Assembly: GCA_017480565.1 (NCBI GenBank)
Contig: JAFVAL010000073.1
Span: forward strand, 1-64,000
Length of the DNA stretch: 64,000 nucleotides
Direction: 5' to 3'
Source of the DNA: Lachnospiraceae bacterium
Lineage (GTDB): Bacteria; Bacillota; Clostridia; Lachnospirales; Lachnospiraceae
Shown here piece after piece: positions 16,533 through 26,204 of this stretch; within the stretch, counting starts at the first letter, position 1; every line of letters starts with the position of its first letter. Made by a program: the position numbers and the translations under genes. The notes under the pieces are model-generated. The model was not told where the DNA came from. It did not search any database and saw only the letters and a program-made list of their open reading frames with translations.

Positions 16533-17618
16533 ATGAGTAGAGTGTACAATTTTTCCGCGGGACCTGCAGTGCTTCCGGAAGAGGTGCTTCGTGAGGCAGC
16601 TGCCGAGATGCTGGATTACAAGGGGACTGGCATGTCGGTGATGGAGATGAGCCATCGTTCCAAGGCGTTCCAGGCGATTATCGACGAGGCAGAGCAGGAT
16701 ATCCGTGATCTGCTTGCCATCCCGGACAACTATAAGGTGCTCTTTTTGCAGGGCGGTGCGCATCTGATGTTCTCGATGATTCCGATGAATCTGATGAAGA
16801 ACGGGGTCGCGGATTACATTATCACCGGCCAGTGGGCGAAGAAAGCGCACGCCGAGGCGAAGAAGTACGGTGTGGCAAATGCAGTCGCATCCTCTGCGGA
16901 TAAGACATTTTCTTACATTCCGGATTGCTCCGATCTGCCGATCGATGAGAATGCGGATTATGTGTACATTTGCGAAAATAATACGATCTACGGAACGAAG
17001 TTTAAAGAGCTTCCGAACACCAAGGGCAAGACGTTGATCGCGGATGTGTCTTCTTGCTTCTTGTCTGAGCCGATGGATGTGACCAAGTACGGTATCATTT
17101 ACGGCGGCGTGCAGAAGAACATCGGACCTGCGGGCGTGGTGATCGCGATCATTCGTGATGACCTGATTCCGGAAGAGCCGGCGGTGGAGAACACTCCGAC
17201 GATGCTGCGCTTTAAGACGCATGCGGATGCGGGCTCGATGTACAATACCCCGCCTTGCTATGGCATCTATATCTGCGGCAAGGTCTTTAAGTGGCTCAAA
17301 GCCCAGGGCGGCCTTGAGGAGATGAAGCGCCGCAACGAGGAGAAGGCGAAGATTCTCTATGATTTCCTCGATGAGAGCAAGTTATTCAAGGGAACGGTTG
17401 TGAAGGAAGACCGGTCGCTGATGAACGTGCCTTTTGTGACTGGGGATGAAGAGCTCGATGCGAAGTTTGTCAAGGAAGCAGCTGCGGCTGGGTTTGTGAA
17501 CCTGAAGGGACACCGCTCCGTCGGCGGCATGAGAGCCAGTATCTACAATGCAATGCCGAAGGAAGGCGTGGAGAAACTTGTGGAATTCATGAAGAAGTTC
17601 GAAGCTGAGAACGCGTAA
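16533..17618 (+). CDS. serC: Phosphoserine aminotransferase
   Basis: 361 residues, usual length. It converts 3-phosphohydroxypyruvate and glutamate to phosphoserine with PLP, the second step of serine synthesis. The start MSRVYNFSAGPAVLPEEVL is the family signature; the PLP lysine is in GGVQKNIGPAG, and the C-terminal GHRSVGGMRASIYNAM is exact. RBS GGAGGG is eight bases from ATG 16533; the open frame upstream of that is not coding. Serine dehydrogenase serA follows after 47 bp with no terminator, so the pair is an operon. Confidence 0.97.
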   Translation: MSRVYNFSAGPAVLPEEVLREAAAEMLDYKGTGMSVMEMSHRSKAFQAIIDEAEQDIRDLLAIPDNYKVLFLQGGAHLMFSMIPMNLMKNGVADYIITGQWAKKAHAEAKKYGVANAVASSADKTFSYIPDCSDLPIDENADYVYICENNTIYGTKFKELPNTKGKTLIADVSSCFLSEPMDVTKYGIIYGGVQKNIGPAGVVIAIIRDDLIPEEPAVENTPTMLRFKTHADAGSMYNTPPCYGIYICGKVFKWLKAQGGLEEMKRRNEEKAKILYDFLDESKLFKGTVVKEDRSLMNVPFVTGDEELDAKFVKEAAAAGFVNLKGHRSVGGMRASIYNAMPKEGVEKLVEFMKKFEAENA

Positions 17619-17665
17619 GACGTGCGCGGTCTGATTAGAAATAATCTTTTGGGGGATAGGGAATC

Positions 17666-18844
17666 ATGTATAAAATTCATTGTTTAAATAATATCGCACA
17701 GATCGGTCTTGATAACCTGACAGATCAGTATGAGCTGACGGACGATTTTAACGAGGCGGAAGGCGTGCTGGTGCGCAGTGCACAGATGCATGAGATGGAG
17801 TTTCCGAAGAGCCTGGCGGCGATTGCAAGAGCCGGTGCGGGCGTGAACAACATTCCGTTAGATAAATGTGCGGAGCAGGGCATCGTCGTATTCAATACGC
17901 CTGGTGCCAATGCGAACGGTGTCAAGGAGGCTGTCCTTGCGGGACTGTTCTTGTCTTCGCGTGATTATTTCGGCGGTGCGAACTGGGTGCAGGCTGAAGA
18001 GAAGGAAGATCCGGACGTTGCGAAGGTCGTTGAGAAGAAAAAGAAAGCATTTGCCGGATGCGAGATTAAAGGCAAAAAGCTTGGAGTCATCGGCCTTGGT
18101 GCAATCGGCGTCTTAGTGGCAAATGATGCCGTAAAGCTTGGCATGAAGGTCTATGGCTGCGATCCGTACCTTTCTCTGGAGCGCGCATGGCAGATTTCTC
18201 ACAACGTGAATCTGGTTCGGTCGAATGAAGAGATCTTCCGCGAGTGCGATTATATCACGATCCATGTGCCTGCGATGCCTAGCACGAAGGGCATGATCGG
18301 TAAGGATCAGATCGCGATGATGAAGGACGGTGTGGTTGTCCTGAACTTTGCGCGTGATACCTTGGTGGATGATGATGCGATGGCGGAAGCCCTTGCGTCC
18401 GGCAAAGTGAAGAAGTATGTGACCGACTTCCCGAACCCGAAGTCTGTCGCGATGGAGAATTGTATCGCCATCCCTCACCTGGGGGCATCCACGGAAGAGT
18501 CCGAGGAAAACTGCGCAGAGATGGCTGTGAAGGAGCTCAGAGAATATCTGGAGAGCGGAAACATTTTAAATTCCGTGAATTATCCGAACTGCAACGCAGG
18601 TGTGAGTGTGACCGGCGCAAGAATCGCGGTGCTGCACCGCAACGTGCCAAACGTCATCTCGGGGCTGACCAGTGTGTTTGGTTCGCTTGGCATCAACATT
18701 GAACACATGAACAACACCAGTAAGGGTGATTATGCGTACTCTCTGTTCGACTACGTTCCATCCGAGAATGTGAGCGCAGAGCAGATCAAGGAAAAGATGG
18801 AGCCTTTGGAGAATATCATCCGCGTCCGCGTGATCGGCGCATAA
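17666..18844 (+). CDS. serA: D-3-phosphoglycerate dehydrogenase
   Basis: 392 residues, the short form with a single C-terminal ACT domain. It oxidises 3-phosphoglycerate with NAD+, opening serine biosynthesis. The NAD fold reads LGVIGLGAIGVLVAND; the catalytic His and Glu lie in the PHLGASTEESEENCA region; the ACT-like tail (about 320-390) has NVISGLTSVFGSLGINIEHM and could sense serine or another amino acid. RBS GGGGATAGGGA. Order serC-serA within one transcript fits a co-regulated serine pathway; serB is not in the window. Confidence 0.96.
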   Translation: MYKIHCLNNIAQIGLDNLTDQYELTDDFNEAEGVLVRSAQMHEMEFPKSLAAIARAGAGVNNIPLDKCAEQGIVVFNTPGANANGVKEAVLAGLFLSSRDYFGGANWVQAEEKEDPDVAKVVEKKKKAFAGCEIKGKKLGVIGLGAIGVLVANDAVKLGMKVYGCDPYLSLERAWQISHNVNLVRSNEEIFRECDYITIHVPAMPSTKGMIGKDQIAMMKDGVVVLNFARDTLVDDDAMAEALASGKVKKYVTDFPNPKSVAMENCIAIPHLGASTEESEENCAEMAVKELREYLESGNILNSVNYPNCNAGVSVTGARIAVLHRNVPNVISGLTSVFGSLGINIEHMNNTSKGDYAYSLFDYVPSENVSAEQIKEKMEPLENIIRVRVIGA

Positions 18845-18858
18845 AGAACGTTAAGGAG

Positions 18859-18895
18859 GGCCACCGCACGATTCAGCGCGATGGCCTGTTTGTGT
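18859..18895 (+). terminator. Weak hairpin between serA and dapL
   Basis: Arms 18859-18867 and 18878-18886 pair with one mismatch around a 10-base loop; the tail TGTTTGTGT is only moderately T-rich. It could reduce but probably not abolish read-through from serA into dapL. Confidence 0.4.
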
Positions 18896-18910
18896 AAAAG
18901 GGGACAAGTT

Positions 18911-20113
18911 ATGAAGTTAAACGAGAATTACCGCAACCTAAAACAGAGCTACCTTTTTGCGGAGACAGCGCATCGCACGAATGCGTACATCGAAGCGCAT
19001 CCGGACCAGAAGGTGATTCGCCTGGGCATCGGTGATGTGACGCTTCCGCTGGCGCAGTCTGTCGTGCAGGCGATGCAGGAGGCAGCAGCGGAGATGGGCA
19101 AGGCAGAGACCTTCCGCGGCTACGGCCCGGAGCAGGGCTACGCTTTTTTGCGCGAGGCAATCCGCGACTATTATGCGAGAAATGGAGTCGCCATCGACGC
19201 CGATGAGGTGTTTATCACGGACGGGGCGAAGTCAGATACCGGAAATATCACGGATTTATTTGACCAGGATAATGTGATTTTGGTGCCGGACCCGGTCTAT
19301 CCGGTCTACGTCGACACCAACACGATGAACGGACGCAAGATTATTTATGCGGATGCGAATAAGGAAAATGATTTCCTGCCGATGCCGGATCCGAGTGTGC
19401 ATGCGGACATCATCTACATCTGTTCGCCGAATAACCCGACAGGTGCGGCCTACAATAAAGACCAGTTAAAAGCCTGGGTGGATTATGCGCTGGCAAATGA
19501 AGCACTTTTGCTTTATGATTCCGCGTATGAGTGCTTTGTCGGGCAGGAGGGGCTGCCTCGGAGCATTTTCCAGATTCCGGGTGCAAAGAAGTGTGCGATC
19601 GAGTTCTGCTCGCTTTCTAAAACCGCGGGCTTTACCGGTACGCGCTGCGGCTACACGATTGTGCCCAAAGAGCTTGTGTTTGCGGCTTCTGACGGGACCG
19701 AGATGAGTGTCAGACAGATGTGGCTTCGCAGACAGACGACGAAGTTTAACGGAGTCTCTTACATCATCCAGCGCGGCGCGGCGGCGGTCTTTACCGAGGA
19801 AGGCATGGCGGAGTGCCGGAAGAATATCGAGTACTACAAAGAAAACGCGAAGATCATTGCGGATACATTTACGGAGCTGGGCATCAACTTCTACGGTGGA
19901 ATCAACTCTCCTTACATCTGGTTTGAGTGCCCGTTCGGGATGGAATCGTGGGCGTTTTTTGATTATATGCTTGAGAAGATTCAGGTGGTTGGCACGCCGG
20001 GCGCGGGCTTTGGCGCAAATGGAACCAACTACTTTAGACTGACCTCTTTTGGCAGCAGGGAAAATACGGTCGAGGCGATGTCGCGCTTCCTCAAAATGAT
20101 GGCAGAGGCGTAA
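18911..20113 (+). CDS. dapL: LL-diaminopimelate aminotransferase
   Basis: 400 residues, the expected size. It converts tetrahydrodipicolinate directly to LL-diaminopimelate using glutamate, a one-step shortcut in lysine and cell-wall precursor synthesis found in Clostridia, plants and Chlamydiae. The PLP lysine lies in SLSKTAGFTGTRCGY; CSPNNPTGAAYN and RGYGPEQGY are family motifs. Start ATG 18911 is preceded by AAAGGGG; an in-frame ATG at 18881 falls in the intergenic hairpin. The next gene starts 15 bp after its stop. Confidence 0.96.
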   Translation: MKLNENYRNLKQSYLFAETAHRTNAYIEAHPDQKVIRLGIGDVTLPLAQSVVQAMQEAAAEMGKAETFRGYGPEQGYAFLREAIRDYYARNGVAIDADEVFITDGAKSDTGNITDLFDQDNVILVPDPVYPVYVDTNTMNGRKIIYADANKENDFLPMPDPSVHADIIYICSPNNPTGAAYNKDQLKAWVDYALANEALLLYDSAYECFVGQEGLPRSIFQIPGAKKCAIEFCSLSKTAGFTGTRCGYTIVPKELVFAASDGTEMSVRQMWLRRQTTKFNGVSYIIQRGAAAVFTEEGMAECRKNIEYYKENAKIIADTFTELGINFYGGINSPYIWFECPFGMESWAFFDYMLEKIQVVGTPGAGFGANGTNYFRLTSFGSRENTVEAMSRFLKMMAEA

Positions 20114-20128
20114 CATAGAGGAGTGAAC

Positions 20129-20950
20129 ATGACAGAGACAGTAATTGCTTGGTTAAATGAAAAAGGGCGCGATATTCTGCAGTTTCTCTGGCTGATCGTG
20201 CTTGCTTTGATCATGATCTGGGTCGGGCGGCGCATTATCCGCTGGATCAGCAAAGGATTAAAACGCGCGTTTGAAAAGGCAAAGATTGAGTCAGGTGTGG
20301 CTGGATTTTTGCTGAAAGCAGCCCAAGTGGGCATGTATCTGCTGCTTGCGATGGCGATCACGGAAGCGGTCGGAATCGGCGCGAGTTCGGTGATTGCGCT
20401 GGTCGGCTCCTGCGGTGTGGCGATCGGTCTTGCACTGCAGGGCAGCTTGTCGAACCTTGCGGGAGGCGTGCTCTTGCTCGCGACAAAGCCGTTTGTGGCG
20501 GGAGATTACATCGTGGCGGGGACTGCGTCCGGAACGGTTTCGCAGATCGATCTGTTTTATACCACGCTCATTTCCCCGGACAGTAAGCAGGTGATCGTCC
20601 CGAACGGAACGCTTGCGAACACAACGATCGAGAATTATTCCGAGCTGCCGGTGCGTAGGATCGATCAGACGATCTCGGTCGCGTATGATTCGGACATCGA
20701 AAAGGTGAAAGAGGTCCTGCTCGCGGTTGCCAAAGCGGAGCCTCACATTTTGCAGGATAAAGAAATTTTGGCGTTTATCAATACATTTGGCGAGAGCAGC
20801 ATCGAATTTTGCCTGCGCGTTTGGGTACCGCGGACGGAGTTTTGGAATGTGTCGATGGCGATCCGGGAGAAGATCAAAGAGGCCTTCGATGCCAACGGAA
20901 TCGAGATTCCGTTTAATCAGTTGGATGTGAAGATCAAAAATGAAGGATAA
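20129..20950 (+). CDS. Small-conductance mechanosensitive channel, MscS family
   Basis: 273 residues, close to E. coli MscS in size. Three membrane helices; TM3 reads GLALQGSLSNLAGGVLLL, the Gly/Ala-packed pore helix, followed by the beta domain (PFVAGDYIVAG, PNGTLANTTIENYS) and the C-terminal alpha-beta part. It opens on osmotic down-shock to release solutes. ATG 20129 has AGAGGAG five to seven bases upstream; a GTG at 20123 is less well placed. It lies 15 bp after dapL and is likely co-transcribed. Confidence 0.93.
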   Translation: MTETVIAWLNEKGRDILQFLWLIVLALIMIWVGRRIIRWISKGLKRAFEKAKIESGVAGFLLKAAQVGMYLLLAMAITEAVGIGASSVIALVGSCGVAIGLALQGSLSNLAGGVLLLATKPFVAGDYIVAGTASGTVSQIDLFYTTLISPDSKQVIVPNGTLANTTIENYSELPVRRIDQTISVAYDSDIEKVKEVLLAVAKAEPHILQDKEILAFINTFGESSIEFCLRVWVPRTEFWNVSMAIREKIKEAFDANGIEIPFNQLDVKIKNEG

Positions 20951-21005
20951 GGGCGGTTTGAAATCGAAAGTATTTCCGGTGAAACCTTTACTTACCCCAG
21001 AATAT

Positions 21006-21050
21006 ACTTAAGATTCTTAAGTTGACAAAGCCCTCTACGGGTGTTATAGT
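21006..21050 (+). promoter_or_regulatory. glnN promoter with a palindrome at the -35 box
   Basis: TTGACA at 21022-21027, exactly 17 bases, TATAGT at 21045-21050. A perfect 7-bp inverted repeat (ACTTAAG, arms 21006-21012 and 21016-21022, 3-base centre) abuts the -35 and is a candidate operator. Confidence 0.8.
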
Positions 21051-21056
21051 ACTAAA

Positions 21057-21167
21057 CGAGTTAAGAAAAACTCGCAAGCGAGGTGTTCTCAAGTTGCTTG
21101 AGGACACCTTCTCTATTTGAGAGGCGTGCTCGAAGTGGCCGTGACTCGTTGAAGGGGAAGGAATCAT
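21057..21167 (+). promoter_or_regulatory. Hairpin-rich leader of glnN
   Basis: The predicted transcript start is near 21057. The first hairpin is CGAGTT/AACTCG (21057-21062 with 21069-21074, six-base loop). It is mutually exclusive with CTCGC/GCGAG (21071-21075 with 21078-21082). A 12-bp stem then follows at 21082-21093 with 21097-21108 (one G-U, three-base loop), with a C/T-rich tail. Its arrangement of a small hexaloop hairpin before a large stem recalls leaders that control read-through, but no known riboswitch consensus is recognised. Confidence 0.55.
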
Positions 21168-23273
21168 ATGATTAACATTACTGAGATTTTTGGGCAAAAT
21201 GTATTTAACGACGATGTGATGCGCGAGCGTCTTCCTTCGGAAGTGTATGATGCGCTCCAGGATGTAAAGCAGAACGGTGCAGAGATGGATCCGCAGGTGG
21301 CCAACGTCGTTGCGAATGCGATGAAGGACTGGGCAATCGAACGAGGCGCGACACATTTTACACACTGGTTCCAGCCGATGACGGGCATCACCGCAGAGAA
21401 GCATGATTCCTTTATCACACCGGTGCCCGGCGGCAAGGTGATGTTAGAGTTCTCCGGCAAAGAGCTGATTAAGGGTGAGCCGGATGCGTCAAGCTTTCCT
21501 TCCGGTGGCTTGCGTGCGACAAATGAAGCACGTGGCTACACTGCGTGGGACCCGACATCCCCTGCCTTCTTAAAAGAGGACGCGACGGGTGTAATCTTAT
21601 GCATTCCGACAGCGTTCTGCGCCTACACCGGAGAAGCACTCGATAAGAAGACACCGCTGCTCCGCTCGGTGGATGTGATCGAAGAGCAGGCGATCCGTGT
21701 GCTGCATGCATTTGGACACACGGACGTAAAGAGCGTGTCGATCTCGGTTGGTCCGGAGCAGGAATATTTCTTGATCGACCATGATAAATATCTGCAGAGA
21801 GAGGATCTGGTCTTCACCGGCAGGACGCTTTTTGGCGCACCGGCACCAAAAGGTCAGGAGCTCGATGATCACTACTTTGGAACGATCAAGGAGCGTGTCG
21901 GTTCATTCATGCAGGAGTTAAATGTGGAGCTTTGGAAGCTGGGCATCTATGCGAAGACGCAGCACAACGAGGTTGCGCCATCACAGCATGAGCTCGCAAC
22001 GGTGTACTCGACCGCCAACATTTCCACGGACCACAATCAGCTGGCGATGGAGACGATGAAGAAGGTTGCGAATCGCCACAATCTGGCTTGCCTGCTTCAC
22101 GAGAAGCCATTTGCAGGCGTGAACGGCTCTGGTAAACATGACAACTGGTCGATCATTTCCGACACGGGGATCAATCTGTTAAAGCCTGGCAAGCGCCCGC
22201 ACGAGAACCTGATGTTCTTGTTTGTGCTCTCAGCGGTCATCCGTGCGGTCGACGATTACGCGGAGCTTTTAAGGCTGTCCGCGGCAAATCCCGGCAACGA
22301 CAACCGTCTCGGCGCGAATGAAGCTCCACCGGCGATCATTTCGATGTTCGTCGGAGAGCAGCTGGAGGATATTCTTGCGCAGATCATGGAAAATGGTTCC
22401 GCGACGTCTTCCAAGCGTGGCGGCAAGTTAAACACCGGTGTCCATGCGATGCCGCTGGTGTCGAAGGATGCGACAGACCGCAACCGGACGTCACCATTTG
22501 CCTTTACGGGCAATAAGTTTGAATTCCGTATGGTTGGCTCGTCGATGTCGATTGCGGACGCGAATACGGTGCTCAATACGATCGTTGCGGATGCACTGAG
22601 TGACATGTTAGATGAGGTCGAAGGTGCAGATGATTTCGAGGCGGCCGTGCGTGAGCTGATCCAGAAGACCGTCTGCAAGCATCAGAGAATCGTTTTTAAC
22701 GGCGATGGCTATTCTGATGCGTGGATCCAGGAAGCGGAGCGCCGCGGACTGCCGAATCTGAAGTCATTTGTGGATGCAATCCCGGCATTGACGCAGGAGA
22801 AAGCGATCCACCTGTTTGAGAAGCACGGTGTCTTTACCGCCACCGAGCTGCACGCGAGATCGGAGGTGCTTTATGAGAGCTACTCCAAGGCCATCAATAT
22901 CGAGGCGAAAACGATGATCGACATGGCCACGAAGCTTTATATTCCTTCTGTGATCGGCTACATTACGAGCCTGGCGGAATCGATCAATTCCGTGAAAGCT
23001 GCCGTGCCGGGAATTGATGTCTCTGTGCAGGCAGACCTGCTAAAGAAAGCGACAAAACTGCTCACACAGACGCAGGCAGAGCTTCAGAAGTTAAAGGCGG
23101 TCGATCAGAAAGCAGCGGAGGTGGAAGGCGCGGAAGCGCAGGCTAGATATTTCCACGACGAAGTCGCCCCGCAGATGGCGAAACTGCGCGCCCCGGTCGA
23201 TGAACTGGAGTGTATCGTGGACAAAGAATTCTGGCCGGTTCCGCAGTACGCAGAGTTGATGTTTGAAGTGTAA
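21168..23273 (+). CDS. glnN: Glutamine synthetase type III
   Basis: 701 residues, the size of GSIII enzymes (types I and II are about 450 and 350). It makes glutamine from glutamate, ammonia and ATP. Signatures include SVGPEQEYFLID (metal-binding Glu), KTQHNEVAPSQHE, NVNGSGKHDNWS-type Asn/His region (GVNGSGKHDNWS) and NRTSPFAFTGNKFEFR. The C-terminal 150 residues form the GSIII-specific helical extension. ATG 21168 has GGGGAAGGA upstream. A strong terminator follows. Regulation probably responds to nitrogen through the promoter palindrome and leader, which is inference. Confidence 0.97.
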   Translation: MINITEIFGQNVFNDDVMRERLPSEVYDALQDVKQNGAEMDPQVANVVANAMKDWAIERGATHFTHWFQPMTGITAEKHDSFITPVPGGKVMLEFSGKELIKGEPDASSFPSGGLRATNEARGYTAWDPTSPAFLKEDATGVILCIPTAFCAYTGEALDKKTPLLRSVDVIEEQAIRVLHAFGHTDVKSVSISVGPEQEYFLIDHDKYLQREDLVFTGRTLFGAPAPKGQELDDHYFGTIKERVGSFMQELNVELWKLGIYAKTQHNEVAPSQHELATVYSTANISTDHNQLAMETMKKVANRHNLACLLHEKPFAGVNGSGKHDNWSIISDTGINLLKPGKRPHENLMFLFVLSAVIRAVDDYAELLRLSAANPGNDNRLGANEAPPAIISMFVGEQLEDILAQIMENGSATSSKRGGKLNTGVHAMPLVSKDATDRNRTSPFAFTGNKFEFRMVGSSMSIADANTVLNTIVADALSDMLDEVEGADDFEAAVRELIQKTVCKHQRIVFNGDGYSDAWIQEAERRGLPNLKSFVDAIPALTQEKAIHLFEKHGVFTATELHARSEVLYESYSKAINIEAKTMIDMATKLYIPSVIGYITSLAESINSVKAAVPGIDVSVQADLLKKATKLLTQTQAELQKLKAVDQKAAEVEGAEAQARYFHDEVAPQMAKLRAPVDELECIVDKEFWPVPQYAELMFEV

Positions 23274-23288
23274 AATGAGATGAATCGA

Positions 23289-23325
23289 ATCCGTGGGTTT
23301 ATGGATGGTAAACCCGCGGATTTTT
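23289..23325 (+). terminator. glnN terminator
   Basis: Thirteen-base arms 23289-23301 and 23309-23321 with one G-U wobble, a 7-base loop and a run of five T residues. Confidence 0.95.
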
Positions 23326-23391
23326 ATGCCTTAAAAGGCGCAAGAATGACACAAAAACACGTCATTTTGGCAAAATAAAATGATTTGATTA

Positions 23392-23420
23392 TTGGCAATC
23401 CTAGCCAAAGAGAGTATAAT
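23392..23420 (+). promoter_or_regulatory. Promoter of the nine-gene VWA/tubulin cluster
   Basis: TTGGCA at 23392-23397, 17-base spacer, TATAAT at 23415-23420. It is the only consensus promoter recognised before the 21-kb run of same-strand genes, and leaves a leader of about 120 bases. Confidence 0.8.
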
Positions 23421-23547
23421 ATTATCGTACTGTCAGCAATTTTGTGCATTTCTATGCCATTCCAATGGATTTTCATATATGTTGTGATGATTTCAGCAAA
23501 CAAATGGTTGCAGTATGCAAATTTTCTTTGAGGGGAGGAAGATAAGT

Positions 23548-26181
23548 ATGAGACGAACAAAAAGGGTATTACTCGCCTTACTGCTGGTGTTATCTATCGT
23601 GTTCTCGGGTTTATCCGGCGGTAGTTATGTCAAAGCAGAGAAGGCGCAGACCAAACGAACCATCGCAATCGTCTACGACAATTCTGGATCGATGTACTAT
23701 GATTATGATAACGGATCTAATAATGGAAAAATCGTGTACGATAAAGGCAAAATGACTTGGTGCCAAGCAACCTACGCGGTGGAAGTGTTCGCATCTATGA
23801 TGAATGAGGGTGACACGATTCAGATCTATCCGATGAACCAGACAAAGGTTGCCGGAAAGAACTACGATATGTATTCACCACTTATTATTTCGGATCCGAA
23901 ACAGGCAAAGGATATGGAGACCGTCTTTATTGAAATGAATGGCGGCACTCCGATTGAATCAATTGATGCTGCATATCAGGGTTTGAGCAGAGCAGGTGAC
24001 AGTGAAAAGTGGCTGATTGTACTGACAGACGGCAGTGTTTTTCATGAAAATGGAAATGAGCTTTCTGTGGCAGATACAAAAGAACACTTGGCAGATCGCT
24101 TAGGCCGGTATGCAAACAGCGTCAATGTGCTCTATCTGGGAATTGGAGACGTGGAAGCGCCTTCTTTTACAGGCAACTATTTAGCAAATGCTGTAGTCGC
24201 GAAAAATGGATCGGAAGTTCCTCAAGTCCTGACCCAGATGTGCAACCAGATTTTTGGACGTGATGAACTGAGGTTATCAGGTAAGCAAGTCAGCTTCGAT
24301 GTATCCTTGAAGCAGATGTTTGTCTTTGTACAAGGCAAGGACATTTCCAATGTGAATGTCCTCGATGCCAACGGACAGAAGGCCGGAAACGCAAGTGCGC
24401 AGTATACGCTGAAATATGCGGAAGGCGGATGTTACCCCGGGAACTTAAATTATCCTTCAAGTACACGCTGGGGCGGCGTTGACACCTCTTTGCAGGGCGT
24501 CATTGCAAAGTTTACAGACTTGCCAGCAGGTTCCTATACGCTTGATTATTCCGGAAATGCATCCAGCACGGCAGTTTACTATGAACCTGATGTCGATCTT
24601 GTCATGCAGCTGCTTGACGCGAACGGAAATCCAGTAACTGAAGGCGAGATTCCTGGCCCTGGCGAGTACAGAATGAAGTTTGGCCTGATCGATAATCAGA
24701 CCGGTCAGCCGACGAATTCTGAACTGCTTGGAACGCAGCGTTATAATGTAAAATTCTCCGTGAATGACGAGCAGCAGGTTATGACTGCGGAGTCGGCAGG
24801 AGAGATTAGAGTTCCGCTCGAAGCAGGAGACAACTTTAAGTTAGATGAATTGACTGCACAGTATCTGAGTGGGTATCAGATTACAAAGACCGGTGAAGAT
24901 TTTGGGTGGCCATTTACGGGGCTGAATGTAACCAACCTTCCCGGAGGAGATTTGACGGTTCAGATTTCCAGCGGTGAGACAACGTACAAGTTATCTCAGA
25001 TGACGAAGCAAACGCCATTTGAGATTCAGCTATATTATGATGGCGAGCTCATGACAGAGGCAGAGCTTCGCGAAGCCGAGGTAAGCTTTGATGTTGCCGG
25101 TGGCAACGCACAGCTTTCTGTCACACAGAGCGGAGATAAGATTCTGGTAACGCCTGCGTATGCAGATCCTTCCGCGCCGGAGACGACGGAGGAAGGCAGT
25201 TACACCATCACAGTGAATGCTTCTTACACGAAGCCGGATCATGCGACTTCCAGAGGCAACGGCGAGATTCATTTTGATCTTACAAATGATGTCACCGGGA
25301 TCACTGCCCAGCTGCAGAGCCTCAACGGAACTTACACGATGTCGCAGTTTAAGGGCACAGAGTTCTCCGTAGACCTCAGAATGGGTGGAGAAGACCTGAC
25401 CGAAGAGCAGTGGCAGAACTTAAGCTACGAAGTCCACATGGCTGATAAGAAGGGGAATGAGATTCCTCTGACGGTGGAAAAGGACGAGACGCTTTCAAGA
25501 CTTGTCATCAAGCCGAAAGAAAACGGTGTCGCACTTGGCAAGTATAAAGTCAATGTGATTGCACGCACGTTAAATCAGCTGGGACAGACGGTCGAGGGAA
25601 CTGCAGAAAAGAAGGTTAGTATTACCTTGCTTCCGCCTTGGGTCGTGCTCTTAATCGTCATTGGAGCGATCCTGGCGGTCTTAGGAATTTTGTGGTTCAT
25701 CTTCAGCAGAAAGGTGCTGCCGAGAAGCGTGGAATTATCGGATGTGAAATTCAGTGTCGGCGGAACCCGGATCAACGGGCCTGGCTCCGTGACCTATTCC
25801 GGAAGCAGTGCAGAAAAAGTGATTACAGTGACTGCGCCGCATTCGGGTGCCTATGCACAGGCAAGATGCAGTGTGAGCATCAAAGTCAGACCGAACGATA
25901 CGCTGTGGAAGGTGATGTGGTCAAAGATCCGTCACAGAGATAATTTATCAGCACTTTGCGTGGACGTTCCGCATAATACCGGTGTGAAAACGGTAAACCT
26001 CTCCGGTGTGTCTTATAAATGGAATACCAGAGGACAGCTGATGCCAAATCCGGCGTTGCAGGTAGATCCGGATACAGGTGCCGTGAAGCCATATGCGATC
26101 GGCACGGGAGCACTGGTAAGCACAGCGGCTGAACGCGGCGGCTATAACATGAAGTTTTCATTCATTATCAATTTTAAATAA
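23548..26181 (+). CDS. Secreted, membrane-anchored VWA-domain protein
   Basis: 877 residues. A Sec signal peptide (RRTKR, then a hydrophobic core to about 24, cleavage near VKA-EK at 30-31) precedes a von Willebrand A domain. The MIDAS is complete: DNSGSM (Asp44, Ser46, Ser48), GGTPI for the Thr and LTDGS for the Asp, so it should bind a divalent metal and a protein ligand outside the cell. Residues about 260-690 look like beta-rich repeats. One membrane helix (about 696-718, VVLLIVIGAILAVLGILWFI) is followed by a roughly 155-residue C-terminal domain predicted on the inner side. Start ATG 23548 has GGGGAGGAAG upstream. First gene of the cluster; 23 bp to the tubulin-like gene. Confidence 0.88.
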   Translation: MRRTKRVLLALLLVLSIVFSGLSGGSYVKAEKAQTKRTIAIVYDNSGSMYYDYDNGSNNGKIVYDKGKMTWCQATYAVEVFASMMNEGDTIQIYPMNQTKVAGKNYDMYSPLIISDPKQAKDMETVFIEMNGGTPIESIDAAYQGLSRAGDSEKWLIVLTDGSVFHENGNELSVADTKEHLADRLGRYANSVNVLYLGIGDVEAPSFTGNYLANAVVAKNGSEVPQVLTQMCNQIFGRDELRLSGKQVSFDVSLKQMFVFVQGKDISNVNVLDANGQKAGNASAQYTLKYAEGGCYPGNLNYPSSTRWGGVDTSLQGVIAKFTDLPAGSYTLDYSGNASSTAVYYEPDVDLVMQLLDANGNPVTEGEIPGPGEYRMKFGLIDNQTGQPTNSELLGTQRYNVKFSVNDEQQVMTAESAGEIRVPLEAGDNFKLDELTAQYLSGYQITKTGEDFGWPFTGLNVTNLPGGDLTVQISSGETTYKLSQMTKQTPFEIQLYYDGELMTEAELREAEVSFDVAGGNAQLSVTQSGDKILVTPAYADPSAPETTEEGSYTITVNASYTKPDHATSRGNGEIHFDLTNDVTGITAQLQSLNGTYTMSQFKGTEFSVDLRMGGEDLTEEQWQNLSYEVHMADKKGNEIPLTVEKDETLSRLVIKPKENGVALGKYKVNVIARTLNQLGQTVEGTAEKKVSITLLPPWVVLLIVIGAILAVLGILWFIFSRKVLPRSVELSDVKFSVGGTRINGPGSVTYSGSSAEKVITVTAPHSGAYAQARCSVSIKVRPNDTLWKVMWSKIRHRDNLSALCVDVPHNTGVKTVNLSGVSYKWNTRGQLMPNPALQVDPDTGAVKPYAIGTGALVSTAAERGGYNMKFSFIINFK

Positions 26182-26204
26182 TAGTAAGGAGGATACCAGA
26201 TACC

